From Chitinophaga sp. S165 (GTDB taxonomy: Bacteria > Bacteroidota > Bacteroidia > Chitinophagales > Chitinophagaceae): 64,000 bases of DNA. The stretch is from positions 1,098,390-1,162,389 of the forward strand of contig NZ_QGTG01000001.1 in assembly GCF_003182155.1 (NCBI RefSeq), given 5' to 3'. Positions 52,786-61,202 of this stretch are shown here, in pieces; position 1 is the first letter of the stretch, and every line of letters starts with the position of its first letter. The notes under the pieces are model-generated. The model was not told the origin of the DNA. It worked only from the letters and a program-made list of their open reading frames with translations, and did no database searches. The position numbers and the translations under genes are program-made.

Positions 52786-53004
52786 ATGTCATTTCAGGCT
52801 TACCTAGATAACATTCAGACAAAGACAGGAAAAACTGCAGAAGATTTTAAAAAGCTTGCTACGCAAAAAGGCTTTCTTGAAAAGGGTGAATTAAAGGATA
52901 GCGTAAAGGCTACGCAAATTGTTCAATGGCTGAAAGACGACTATGAACTTGGGCACGGTCATGCGATGGCTATGTTTGCCTATTTCAGGGGCAAGAGAGA
53001 ATAA
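52786..53004 (+). CDS. DUF4287-family small protein, 72 aa
   Basis: The start MSFQAYLDNIQTKTGKTAED (52786) opens the DUF4287 pattern and is preferred to a longer frame. The rest reads FKKLATQKGFL, VKATQIVQWLKDDYELGHGH and AMAMFAYFRG. This helical domain occurs alone or beside DUF5655 and YdhG-type proteins; its role is unknown. The HGHAM segment is invariant in the family, suggesting a ligand site. It is monocistronic with its own promoter and a strong hairpin downstream. Confidence 0.88.
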   Translation: MSFQAYLDNIQTKTGKTAEDFKKLATQKGFLEKGELKDSVKATQIVQWLKDDYELGHGHAMAMFAYFRGKRE

Positions 53005-53117
53005 TCGGATGACATCAGTCACCGCTCACGGGCCCTCACTTTTGGCAAGTACCAGGCTTCCTATCATGGTTAAAATGCACCAAAGAGAACGAGTGGCGTA
53101 ATAAAAGTAACAGTTCC

Positions 53118-53165
53118 TATAAAGTGAAATCCCTCAGGAAAATTCCTGAGAGATTTCACTTTATA
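53118..53165. terminator. 21-base-pair hairpin terminator between convergent genes
   Basis: Bases 53118-53138 pair with 53145-53165 at all but one position (C-A at 53132/53151) around a short AAAATT loop. It lies between the DUF4287 gene and the T9SS peptidase gene, which converge on it. Confidence 0.85.
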
Positions 53166-53244
53166 GCTTCAACATCCAATTACTATCCAGTGCACCGGAG
53201 AAGCTATTTGCATATCACTGTTCTAACAATTCGTAAAAGCCTAC

Positions 53245-55560
53245 TCAAAGCACAATAAGCTTCTGTGTAGCATTGAGTGCGGTATTGGAGATCTTTACCA
53301 GGTATACGCCAGGTTTAAGCGTTTTAGGGCTTATTGTATAATTCGGCGCTGCCGTTACTTTTTGCAATACCAACTCACCAGCCATCGTATAGACAGTGAT
53401 AACACTTTTTTCCCCATTTGGATTTGTAAAGTTGATCTGCACGCTATTACCGGCTATTGCAGGGTTAGGATATACCTTGAATGCCGGATGTGCATAGGCC
53501 ACTTTATATTCTTCAGGTCTTGCCTGACCGTGGAACGGCTGATTACAATATAACGACCAGTCGATCCCTGTGAAACTTTCACCATCCGTCTCACTTGTTC
53601 TTGCGGAAGAAAGCAGCGCTGCTGCATACCATTTTGTGTTCACGTTTGCCGCGCCTGTTACACCGGTAACCAGTTGCAGGCGATAATCAAATTTAGTCTT
53701 CCTCGTTGTTTCTCCTTCATAAATGTAGTTGGTGTTAGTGATGATGGCGATAACTACATTATTGGCAGGAGGAGATGTAAGGTTCAGCGTACAATTACCG
53801 CTGGATACATACTGGCTGTACACAGGCGTACCGTTGGCCGTCCAGTAGGCCAGCTGACAGGTCATATTAGCGCCTATAGGCTGGAAGTTGACAGTAACAG
53901 TATTGCCGGTAACCGTCAGCGGGATCTGGTTCGCACCTGACCATCCGGGCAGCGTTGTCGTATCTGGTCTGAGGGTACCGTTGCTATTGGTTGTTTTAGC
54001 ATATGGCGTAGCGATCCATGGGGCTGGGTTTAGCCATGAGGGTTGCCACTCGGCGCCAATAGAGTCACCGAAAACACCGTCCAGTAGTGCCACACAGGCA
54101 CGCTTCCATTTGCCAAAGTCGACCATTGCCTGTTTGGCCCTGTATTCGGTGATCAGTCTGCGCATCTGGGCCACGCCTATTCCACTTGCGATCCCTTCCA
54201 ATACGCGGGTAGGTGCGTATCTCCAGATCCAGGGCACAGCGCCGTCTCCGAGCGTATTACCCAGGAAAGTGGGGAATGAGGAACTGTATTGATGTCCGCC
54301 GAGATAGGTACGCCATGTGCAGAGCTGCTGGCTGCCGTTATACCTGTTCACCCCTTCTGCTGCCGGTCCGCCGAAACTACCGTCCTGCAACCAGCCTGAA
54401 TAGCACTCAATAGGCATAAAAGGAGCTATGAAATCAGTGCCGTTCAGAAATCCCAATGAACTGAAGTTGCCTGATCTGCGTGCATCGGCAGTTTGCTGGA
54501 ACCACACGTTACCACCTTCATGGAACCATGCCGAGTTTTTCACTCCGGGAAGATCAGCCAGCATAGCGTGGATACCTTCATGTGTCATAGCGCTTCTCTG
54601 GTACTCACCATCACTACCGGTAAATCCCGGATCGAACGCATATACGGGATAATAGGAAGCCAGGATAATAGGCCAGCTCCTTCCGTTGTAACTAATGGCG
54701 CTCTGCCATCCGCCGAGAGCAGTACTATCTGCCTGGTCGGTACACAGTCCGGAGCCATACAGGTATACAGCGCTCTTATAGCCGCTTCTGGCCCTGATAT
54801 CGGGAGGCCAGCCCATAGTATCACGGAAGTAGGAAAAGTCGGTATTCAGCCGCGCAAGCATCGGCGTGATAGCTGCGGATGTGATCAGAGAACGTTTCCT
54901 GGGCCCCCAGCGAAATGTCCACCAGCCGGAAGATTGTGTTCCTACTACCTGCGGACAATCGTTCAGGACGTTTGCAGGTTGCGGAAGACTGGGATATTCT
55001 GTTCTGAAATCATAGCTGATGCCAGGTGAGTATGTTGGCCAGGTATAGGGACTGCCATTGCCGCCGCCGGGATTAACAGGTGTGCCCAATACCCGCCATT
55101 CCAGGATACCGGTTGATTGCGTAGTGTTGCGCATCGACAAACGTAACCTGGTTACATTCACTGATGTGAAACCGGCTGTGTTGAAAGCATTCTTCTGCAG
55201 CGGTACATTGGCCAGCTGAGTCCATGCGGAGCCGTTCCAATATTCAAGGTAAGCTGTTGTGGGCGTCAGTACACCACCCGCATCATCAAACCAGTAAACC
55301 TGTACAGAAGTAACTGCAAATGCCTGTGACCAATCATACTGCACCCACTGAATGGAATTGGGATTATTCCAGTTGCCATAAGCACCGTGGCTTTTGTCGT
55401 TCGAGTTAGCAGGCGTAAAATCATCGTTCAAAGCAGCAATTGTTTCCCATGAGGAAACATAAGAAGTAGTGGCAGTGGCTTGTGGCGCTATATTCGTTTG
55501 TGACAGCGCGACAAAGGTGCCAAAGAACATCAGGACTAACGTCAATGTAAATTTGAGCAT
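53245..55560 (-). CDS. Secreted gluzincin-like zinc metallopeptidase with discoidin domain and T9SS sorting tail, 771 aa
   Basis: A signal peptide (about 1-21) precedes an F5/8 type C (discoidin-like) carbohydrate-binding domain (about 22-160) and a Gly/Pro linker. The putative peptidase core (about 180-520) has HEGIH (327-331) within AMTHEGIHAML and, 17 residues on, WFHEGGNVWF with E348, the zinc-ligand arrangement of gluzincins. Then comes a beta domain (about 540-680). The last 75 residues (AFKVYPNPAIAGNSVQINFT onward to LKPGVYLVKISN) are a type A type IX secretion sorting domain, so the protein is exported to the surface or released. The substrate is unknown; binding to a polysaccharide or glycoprotein is suggested by the discoidin domain. 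Confidence 0.85.
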   Translation of the reverse strand: MLKFTLTLVLMFFGTFVALSQTNIAPQATATTSYVSSWETIAALNDDFTPANSNDKSHGAYGNWNNPNSIQWVQYDWSQAFAVTSVQVYWFDDAGGVLTPTTAYLEYWNGSAWTQLANVPLQKNAFNTAGFTSVNVTRLRLSMRNTTQSTGILEWRVLGTPVNPGGGNGSPYTWPTYSPGISYDFRTEYPSLPQPANVLNDCPQVVGTQSSGWWTFRWGPRKRSLITSAAITPMLARLNTDFSYFRDTMGWPPDIRARSGYKSAVYLYGSGLCTDQADSTALGGWQSAISYNGRSWPIILASYYPVYAFDPGFTGSDGEYQRSAMTHEGIHAMLADLPGVKNSAWFHEGGNVWFQQTADARRSGNFSSLGFLNGTDFIAPFMPIECYSGWLQDGSFGGPAAEGVNRYNGSQQLCTWRTYLGGHQYSSSFPTFLGNTLGDGAVPWIWRYAPTRVLEGIASGIGVAQMRRLITEYRAKQAMVDFGKWKRACVALLDGVFGDSIGAEWQPSWLNPAPWIATPYAKTTNSNGTLRPDTTTLPGWSGANQIPLTVTGNTVTVNFQPIGANMTCQLAYWTANGTPVYSQYVSSGNCTLNLTSPPANNVVIAIITNTNYIYEGETTRKTKFDYRLQLVTGVTGAANVNTKWYAAALLSSARTSETDGESFTGIDWSLYCNQPFHGQARPEEYKVAYAHPAFKVYPNPAIAGNSVQINFTNPNGEKSVITVYTMAGELVLQKVTAAPNYTISPKTLKPGVYLVKISNTALNATQKLIVL

Positions 55561-55843
55561 AACGTAATGTTTAATGATGAATAAAAGGATAGCTGATCGT
55601 GGTTTTCCGAATGAGCATAGAACTATGACGGCATAGATGTCATAGCCGGGTTACATCACTGTTCAATACCGGGAATTGATTCCTTCTAATGGTTTTCGTT
55701 GATGACAGGTTTTCAAGACATGTACAGCACAGGGCTTTTGCTCACTGTAAAAGTAGCTTACTTCCTTTTAAGATAGTATCCGGATTTTAACCTCTTCAGC
55801 TAACATTTTACCAGGTGTCACGATAACACTATAAACTCAAAAA
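55561..55843. other. Intergenic region upstream of the SDR gene, left part
   Basis: No gene is seen in these 283 bases between the divergent T9SS peptidase and SDR genes. They presumably carry the promoter of the peptidase gene on the minus strand; I found no confident -7 element for it. Confidence 0.5.
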
Positions 55844-55881
55844 TGACGTTTTAAACAAACTCTTTTGACGTTTTAAACAAA
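55844..55881 (+). promoter_or_regulatory. Direct-repeat activator site, 2 x TGACGTTTTAAACAAA, 22-base period
   Basis: The 16-base word occurs identically at 55844-55859 and 55866-55881, so the copies lie two helical turns apart on one face. The second copy abuts the place where a -33 box would be for the -7 element at 55903. This is the usual layout of AraC-type activator sites, and an AraC-type gene follows the SDR gene. Confidence 0.7.
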
Positions 55882-55902
55882 ACGACTTCGTGATGAGGTA
55901 CT

Positions 55903-55910
55903 TAGCTTTG
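55903..55910 (+). promoter_or_regulatory. -7 element TAGCTTTG of the SDR gene
   Basis: An exact TAnnTTTG match 20 bases before the ATG at 55930, with no TTG box at -33, which fits an activator-dependent promoter. Confidence 0.65.
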
Positions 55911-55929
55911 TCTTGTAAAAATTAAAAAA

Positions 55930-56946
55930 ATGAAAGACAACTACAATGGTGCATTACAGCATCCTCTCCGTTCAGGATTCAACGCAACATCAACTGTTCA
56001 TGACGTTATAAAAGGAATTAACCTAAGTGGTAAAACAGTGATTGTTACCGGCGGTTATGCAGGTATAGGACTTGAAACCGTGAAGACACTTGCAGCGGCA
56101 GGCGCGAAGGTCGTTGTACCGGCACGTGATATTAAAAAAGCTATCAGCAATTTAGAAGGAGTGAACAATATAACAATTGAAGCGATGGACCTTATGGACC
56201 CTGCATCTATCAATGCATTTGCAGAGAAGTTCCTTGCTACGCATGATAAACTTGAGATCCTCATCAACAATGCGGGCATTATGTGGGTACCATTGCAACG
56301 TGATCAACGCGGATATGAATCGCAGCTTGCTACTAACCACCTGGGACATTTCCAGTTAACAGCAAAGCTCTGGCCAGCATTAAAGAAGGCGAATGGTGCA
56401 CGTGTAGTAAATGTATCTTCCTTCGGGCATCAGATGGCGCCATTTAACTTTGATGATCCGAATTTTACAAACAGGGAGTACGAAACATTACAGGGTTACG
56501 GACAGTCTAAAACAGCGAATAATCTTTTCGCTGTAGAACTTGACCATCGCGGGAAAACATCTGGTGTACGGGCGTTCTCTTTACATCCCGGTTCCGTACT
56601 GGGAACAGATCTCGGGCGTGTGGCTCCTATGGCTTTATTTCAGCAGATGGGTACTCACGATGAAAACGGGGATATATATCCTGAAGTAGCAGCTAAACTG
56701 AAAAATACGGACCAGGGTGCAGCAACATCTGTATGGGTAGCAACCAGTCCGCTGTTAAATGGCATTGGCGGTGTTTATTGCGAGGACGCAGATGTAGCTG
56801 AACTGGATGAAGGAAATATTGTCCATAACTATGATGAACCATCATCATTGCGCGGAGTGAAACCATATGCTGTTGATGCGGAAAGCGCCCGGAAACTGTG
56901 GGCATTGAGTGAAGAAATGATCAGCTTATCATTTCCTGCCAACTGA
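55930..56946 (+). CDS. Short-chain dehydrogenase/reductase (SDR), 338 aa
   Basis: A classical-to-extended SDR. Cofactor motif VIVTGGYAGIGLETVKTLAA (TGGYAGIG about 38-45), LINNAGIMWVP, and the catalytic part VVNVSSFGHQM with YGQSKTANNLFAVEL (Tyr-x3-Lys). The N-terminal extension of about 30 residues and the length resemble retinol-dehydrogenase-like oxidoreductases (WW-type) of soil bacteria. Substrate unknown. It is preceded by a tandem activator site and followed by a terminator, then an AraC-type gene 76 bases on, which likely controls it. Confidence 0.92.
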   Translation: MKDNYNGALQHPLRSGFNATSTVHDVIKGINLSGKTVIVTGGYAGIGLETVKTLAAAGAKVVVPARDIKKAISNLEGVNNITIEAMDLMDPASINAFAEKFLATHDKLEILINNAGIMWVPLQRDQRGYESQLATNHLGHFQLTAKLWPALKKANGARVVNVSSFGHQMAPFNFDDPNFTNREYETLQGYGQSKTANNLFAVELDHRGKTSGVRAFSLHPGSVLGTDLGRVAPMALFQQMGTHDENGDIYPEVAAKLKNTDQGAATSVWVATSPLLNGIGGVYCEDADVAELDEGNIVHNYDEPSSLRGVKPYAVDAESARKLWALSEEMISLSFPAN

Positions 56947-56965
56947 TGAAACCCGGTAACCAGGA

Positions 56966-56991
56966 CAAGTCCGGACACATTGTCCGGCTTG
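56966..56991 (+). terminator. Hairpin terminator after the SDR gene
   Basis: CAAGTCCGGACA (56966-56977) pairs with TGTCCGGCTTG (56981-56991) with one bulged T; TTTCATTTTTG follows as a U-rich tract. Confidence 0.8.
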
Positions 56992-57022
56992 TTTCATTTT
57001 TGTAGATTTACCTTTTACCTCC

Positions 57023-57832
57023 ATGGAATTTGAAACGAAATATATTACCCCTGATATAAAACTTTCTGAGTTTAACGGCAAGACTTTCAGAACGGAAGTC
57101 ATGTTCGAGCATCATATGCTGGTTTGGTTCATCTCAGGTGAAACAAAGATCATCCAGGCAGATGCCACCTATACTTTCAATGCAGGTGATACATTCCTTA
57201 TTCCCCGGAACCAGCTGGCCACTGTGATCAATTACCCGAAGGACGGATTGGCACACAAGGCTGTGGCGATGCATCTTACCAAAGAAAGGCTAAAGGACTT
57301 TTATTCCAGGCATAAAGCTGTTGGCAGGGTACAACCGCTTCAGAAGGTATATCGCTTTACGAAACATCCATTACTGGAGAGTTGCCTGGCGTCGCTCATC
57401 CCCTATTTTGCTCTGGGAGATCATCTGCCTGCAGATATTGCAAATATTAAAATTGAAGAAGCGATCAGTATCTTAAGATCAATTGATAAAGATGTGGATG
57501 GCTTGCTGGCTAACTTTGAGGAACCAGGCAAAATAAACCTGACTGACTTCATGGAGCGGCATTATATGTTCAACATGACGCTGGATAGATTCGGTTATCT
57601 TACCGGCCGCAGTCTGGCCACTTTCAGGAGGGATTTTAAAAGGGCATTCAATACGACGCCACAGAAATGGCTAACGGAAAAGCGATTGGAACTGGCACAT
57701 TATGAGATTGCAGAGAAGCAACGCAAACCAATCGATGTATATGTAGAAGCGGGCTTTGAGAACCTTTCACATTTCTCTTATGCTTTTAAGACCCGCTTCG
57801 GATATCCACCGAATGTGCTGCTTAAGAAATGA
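57023..57832 (+). CDS. AraC-family transcriptional regulator, 269 aa
   Basis: An N-terminal cupin-like sensor (about 25-110: MLVWFISGETKIIQADATYT then FNAGDTFLIPRNQL) is joined to a C-terminal AraC DNA-binding domain (about 165-269). The first HTH reads LDRFGYLTGRSLATFRRDFK and the second VYVEAGFENLSHFSYAFKTR then FGYPP. This is the AraC_N/ExsA-like type. It is separated from the SDR gene by a terminator and has its own -7-like TAGATTTA at 57003-57010. The most probable target is the tandem site upstream of the SDR gene. Confidence 0.94.
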   Translation: MEFETKYITPDIKLSEFNGKTFRTEVMFEHHMLVWFISGETKIIQADATYTFNAGDTFLIPRNQLATVINYPKDGLAHKAVAMHLTKERLKDFYSRHKAVGRVQPLQKVYRFTKHPLLESCLASLIPYFALGDHLPADIANIKIEEAISILRSIDKDVDGLLANFEEPGKINLTDFMERHYMFNMTLDRFGYLTGRSLATFRRDFKRAFNTTPQKWLTEKRLELAHYEIAEKQRKPIDVYVEAGFENLSHFSYAFKTRFGYPPNVLLKK

Positions 57833-57856
57833 ACTGCCTTGTCATTTAATACAGCA

Positions 57857-57875
57857 AGCCCCCATAAAGGGGGCT
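57857..57875. terminator. Hairpin terminator between convergent genes
   Basis: AGCCCCC (57857-57863) and GGGGGCT (57869-57875) pair around ATAAA. It lies between the AraC and GreA/Rnk-type genes, which converge. Confidence 0.75.
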
Positions 57876-57878
57876 CCA

Positions 57879-58262
57879 TTAAAATACATCCAGTATAACT
57901 AACTTCTTTTCACCTGCCGGAACTGACCAGCTGATCTCCCGGCCTTTCTGAAAGCCTAATAGGGCTGTTCCGATAGGCGCGAGTACTGATATCTTATTCT
58001 GAGAGATATCTGCTTTATCGGGCGTTACGATGGTAATAGCCAATATCCTTTCCGTCGCCATATCTTTGATAACGGCGGTGGAGTTGAGTGCTACGACAGT
58101 ATCAGGAAAGTTCTCCTTACTTACCAGTTTAGCTTTCTTCAGCTCTCCTGCCAGCTCCTGTATGTTATTCTTATCGAATGACTGCTGGCTTCCGCCATTT
58201 CTGATACATGTGGTGAGGATATCAAAATCCTCTTTCTTTATAACAAGTTGTTCCTTTTCCAT
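57879..58262 (-). CDS. GreA/GreB C-terminal domain protein, Rnk-like, 127 aa
   Basis: The protein lacks the long N-terminal coiled coil of GreA but has its C-terminal FKBP-like domain: TVVALNSTAVIKDMATERIL, then ITIVTPDKADISQNKISVLA and PIGTALLGFQKGREISWSVP (about 90-109). That layout, with a short N-terminal helical part, fits Rnk-type regulators of nucleoside diphosphate kinase and RNA polymerase-binding stand-alone proteins. It should bind RNA polymerase through the secondary channel. It heads toward a terminator and follows three small genes on the same strand. Confidence 0.9.
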   Translation of the reverse strand: MEKEQLVIKKEDFDILTTCIRNGGSQQSFDKNNIQELAGELKKAKLVSKENFPDTVVALNSTAVIKDMATERILAITIVTPDKADISQNKISVLAPIGTALLGFQKGREISWSVPAGEKKLVILDVF

Positions 58263-58294
58263 TTTTCAATTTTTTAATTAACAATACGCCTACG

Positions 58295-58825
58295 TCAGGC
58301 GCTTTTTTTCAGCGATACCGGCAGCATCTTGGATAGTATCACTTTCCATTTCTCTGCCTTGTCTTCCAGCCGCGGAAGCTCACTGATGTGATTTTCCGTT
58401 TGTTTGAAGAACGGGATATCCTCCGGTTGTTTCTCTATCAGAAACTTAAAGTTTAAGGTCATTCTCTCCAGGTATTGCTCCAGCTTTCTTTTCCTGAGAC
58501 CATTGACCTGGATACGGCCGTACTCTTTTTTCACCGAGCAATCACTTACCTCGTTCAGATCGATGATATATTCGGAGAGTGGGCCATTATTAATTCCGTT
58601 CAATATCAGCAGCTTTCTCTGTACACCATCCAGTCCGATGATGCAGCTGCGTAATACCTCCTGGCTTGAAAATGTAAGATTATATTTAGATCCTAACCTG
58701 CTGAAATAATCAAGAAGTCGTTTCATTTTCTTTTGCTTTTGTCTGTTTACAATAGCTCTCCGCAACAGGCAACACAGAAGTGCTGCTGCTGAAAGCATTA
58801 CAGTGAGACCTACCAATGACATCAT
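58295..58825 (-). CDS. Membrane-anchored protein of unknown function, 176 aa
   Basis: One N-terminal membrane helix (about 4-21, ending CCLLRR) is followed by a basic stretch and a soluble domain of about 140 residues with helices and strands (YNLTFSSQEVLRSCIIGLDG, YIIDLNEVSDCSVKKEYGRI). Positive residues after the helix place the domain in the cytoplasm. I do not recognise it. It starts 22 bases after the stop of a 55-residue membrane-protein gene and ends 32 bases before the Rnk-like gene start, so the three may be one operon. Confidence 0.7.
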   Translation of the reverse strand: MMSLVGLTVMLSAAALLCCLLRRAIVNRQKQKKMKRLLDYFSRLGSKYNLTFSSQEVLRSCIIGLDGVQRKLLILNGINNGPLSEYIIDLNEVSDCSVKKEYGRIQVNGLRKRKLEQYLERMTLNFKFLIEKQPEDIPFFKQTENHISELPRLEDKAEKWKVILSKMLPVSLKKSA

Positions 58826-58847
58826 AAATTTTTACAGGGCGGTATGA

Positions 58848-59015
58848 TCAGCGGTGACCGCTAAAGCGATAGATCAGCAATGCAGGCACGGTAAGGCACA
58901 ACAGGTAATACCACGCCGAATTGGTTGTCATACCTCTTTCCAGCGAAATAGCGCTTAATAGTGTTAACAGCGCGACAGCCCCGCCATTTGAAACACGTTG
59001 TTGTTTCTGATACAT
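58848..59015 (-). CDS. Small membrane protein, 55 aa
   Basis: A reading frame from ATG 59015 to TGA 58848 gives MYQKQQRVSNGGAVALLTLL, then SAISLERGMTTNSAWYYLLC, LTVPALLIYRFSGHR. Two short membrane helices are likely (about 12-27 and 35-49). It lies 22 bases upstream of the next gene on the same strand, has normal codon character and a typical amphipathic start, so it is probably real despite its size. Confidence 0.6.
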   Translation of the reverse strand: MYQKQQRVSNGGAVALLTLLSAISLERGMTTNSAWYYLLCLTVPALLIYRFSGHR

Positions 59016-59087
59016 GGCAATAACTTTTACACGTTAAATACTAACAGTAAATAAGATGGATACACTTATCCCAGGCTAATGGAGAAT

Positions 59088-59252
59088 TCAGGCCTGGGCA
59101 AACTTTTTAAAGTCTTTGTAGCTGGAGTAGTAGTACAGGTCTATGCAGAAAGGAATAAACTCCGGGAATGACCAGGTAAAACAATTGCTGATATCAGGTA
59201 TTACATACCTGACAGGGAGCGTATTGTTATTATGGGAAATAGTTTTGGTCAT
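59088..59252 (-). CDS. Small soluble protein of unknown function, 54 aa
   Basis: From ATG 59252 to TGA 59088 the frame reads MTKTISHNNNTLPVRYVIPD, ISNCFTWSFPEFIPFCIDLY, then YYSSYKDFKKFAQA. It is aromatic-rich, with two cysteines and no membrane helix. It lies 72 bases before the next small gene on the same strand and a 7-base hairpin (59070-59076 with 59092-59098) straddles its stop. Size makes it uncertain. Confidence 0.4.
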   Translation of the reverse strand: MTKTISHNNNTLPVRYVIPDISNCFTWSFPEFIPFCIDLYYYSSYKDFKKFAQA

Positions 59253-59365
59253 TACCCAAACTTACTAAATATATTTATCATAACCAGCGCAAATATTTAA
59301 TATTTCGTTAATTATTGGCAGGTATTGGCCTTCGCTGGCCGGAACAGGACGGACTATGAGCTGGC

Positions 59366-60283
59366 TCAGTTCAGCGAGTGTCTGTATTCATTGGGGCTAA
59401 GATCTGTTTTCTTCTTAAATATTTTACTGAATGACTGCGGATGTTCGAAACCCAGCAGGTAAGAGATCTCAGAAACAGACAAATGACCGAGCGCCAGGTA
59501 TTCTTTGGCCTTCTCTATCATCTTCTGGTGGATATGCTGTTGTGCATTGAGGCCGGTAAGCGAGCGTAACATATCGCTCAGATAACCGGGTGACAGCAGC
59601 AGCTTTTCTGCCAGGTATTGTACGGTAGGCAAGCCTTTCCTTAAAGCTTCGTCGCTGTTGAAATAAGATGCCAGCAGCGATTCCATCCGGGTAAGCAGGT
59701 CTTCGTTCACAGAGATACGGGTCATGAACTGCCGGTGATAGAAACGGTCGCTATAATTAAGCAGGGACTCTATATGGCTGATGATGATCTTCTGACTGAA
59801 CTTATCGATACGCTGTACCAGTTCTTCTTTTATCTGGCTGAAAATAGCAAGGATGACTTCCTTTTCCTTTTGGGAAAGGTGTAATGATTCATTAGCAGTA
59901 TAGGAAAAGAAGTTATAATCCCTGATGCCTGCCGCCAGTGAGGAGCCTTTTAGAAAATCCGGATGGATCAGCAAAGTACTACCCTCACACTCATCTTCGT
60001 GCCCACCCGTGCCTAACAACTGGTTAGGGGCGGTGAAGGAAAGTCCTCCGTTAGCAAAATCGTAGTGCATTTCCCCATATCTGATCGTACCGCTAAAGCT
60101 GTCTTTAAAGGAGATCTGGTAGAAATTCATCATCACGCCGTCTGAAATATCTGCAGACAGGTTTTCATCAGTTTCAGAGAAATCGCTGATGGTAATAAGG
60201 GGATGTAATGGTTCCGGCAGCCCCAGATCTCTGTTTAATTCGATGAGTGAATTATATATTCTGGGCTTGTGTACTTTTTTCAT
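59366..60283 (-). CDS. AraC-family transcriptional regulator, 305 aa
   Basis: An N-terminal sensor of about 190 residues (ending near SLLNYSDRFYHRQF, a common linker in Bacteroidota AraC proteins) is followed by the AraC DNA-binding domain (about 205-303): TVQYLAEKLLLSPGYLSDML, then VSEISYLLGFEHPQSFSKIF and KKKTDLSPNEYRH. It probably senses a small hydrophobic molecule. It lies just downstream of the alpha/beta-hydrolase remnant; in relatives such regulators often flank an oxidoreductase or hydrolase they control, so the decay of that gene may have left it without a target nearby. Confidence 0.93.
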   Translation of the reverse strand: MKKVHKPRIYNSLIELNRDLGLPEPLHPLITISDFSETDENLSADISDGVMMNFYQISFKDSFSGTIRYGEMHYDFANGGLSFTAPNQLLGTGGHEDECEGSTLLIHPDFLKGSSLAAGIRDYNFFSYTANESLHLSQKEKEVILAIFSQIKEELVQRIDKFSQKIIISHIESLLNYSDRFYHRQFMTRISVNEDLLTRMESLLASYFNSDEALRKGLPTVQYLAEKLLLSPGYLSDMLRSLTGLNAQQHIHQKMIEKAKEYLALGHLSVSEISYLLGFEHPQSFSKIFKKKTDLSPNEYRHSLN

Positions 60284-60318
60284 ATCGCCAATATTCTCTG
60301 AAAGTTAGCATTCTTCTA

Positions 60319-60652
60319 TCAGTTCTCCTTCAGGTACCAGACTGCAATCTCATGGATAGCCTGCCGGGTTCGATACAAAGCAATTCTATCATAGTCCTAT
60401 GCGGGGAATAGCTTCCATCAAATAGGCGCCGCCATGCAGGTAAATGATGTGTTTATTCAGTATGCGTTCCCCGGTGATCGTATGTACAGGAAACCCGTCT
60501 ACTTTCGTTGTGCTTACTTTTAGCTTCCTGCTAAATTTATGTGCGTCCATCACACCAGTATTCCTTGCAGGATTACGTAGCGCTCTGGCAGCCAGCTTCT
60601 TTGCGTTTATAATCTTAAATGAAATGCTCAATAATTCAGATCGTATGCTCAT
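60319..60652 (-). pseudogene. Alpha/beta-hydrolase remnant with a large internal deletion
   Basis: From ATG 60652 the frame gives an 87-residue N-terminal piece of an alpha/beta hydrolase, ending HIIYLHGGAYLMEA (oxyanion HGGAY motif) and then IPRIGL and a stop at 60389. A second frame in the following 70 bases reads YRTRQAIHEIAVWYLKEN and stops at 60319, which looks like the enzyme's C-terminal helix. About 200 residues, including the GxSxG and the acid and histidine, are missing. So the gene is dead, by an internal deletion that also shifted the frame. Confidence 0.65.
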
Positions 60653-60697
60653 GACAGTTCCAAGTTAGAGAAAAGCAATCCGGAAGAAATATACCAA

Positions 60698-61132
60698 TTA
60701 AGAAATACTACGTGGCCCAGCGAAACGATTATCCAGCCACAGGACCATCAGGATCAGCAACGCTCCTCCTCCTTCCCATAAGGCGGCGGGAATAAACTGA
60801 TGAGGGGCCCTTCCTGCTGCTACGAGCAGTAAAAAACCGGCACACATCACCATTCTGGCAAATACCAGGTAGGATTTAAAGTGCGGCCATTTCTTCAAGA
60901 CGCCGAAAATGTACATAATGCCCACATATACGGCCGATAAGGAGCCACTGCCCATCAGACCCGGAATTACGCTTCCGGCCTTAAGGGCGTCCTGTTTAAG
61001 GCCCATCATTTCATATTGTGACTGAGGATGACATAGTCCGATTATGCCAAGTATCAGACCAATAAGGCCCAAAACTATCACGGTCCAGTCTGATGCATTC
61101 CGTTTTGTTGTATTTGCCATTCTTTTGCTCAT
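60698..61132 (-). CDS. Membrane protein of unknown function, four helices, 144 aa
   Basis: Four hydrophobic segments are seen (about 17-34, 62-76, 88-106 and 114-132). The loop after the first contains PQSQYEMMGLKQDALK, a conserved-looking stretch. A second ATG at 61120 (MANTTKRN) is an alternative start. The layout resembles small DoxX- or DUF4345-like proteins, but I cannot assign it. It is monocistronic. Confidence 0.7.
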   Translation of the reverse strand: MSKRMANTTKRNASDWTVIVLGLIGLILGIIGLCHPQSQYEMMGLKQDALKAGSVIPGLMGSGSLSAVYVGIMYIFGVLKKWPHFKSYLVFARMVMCAGFLLLVAAGRAPHQFIPAALWEGGGALLILMVLWLDNRFAGPRSIS

Positions 61133-61202
61133 TTATTACTTCGCAAAATTGGCGGTAAGGGTAAGAAAGCTCTAAGCCAAAACAAGGATTGTTTTAGCCA
61201 TA

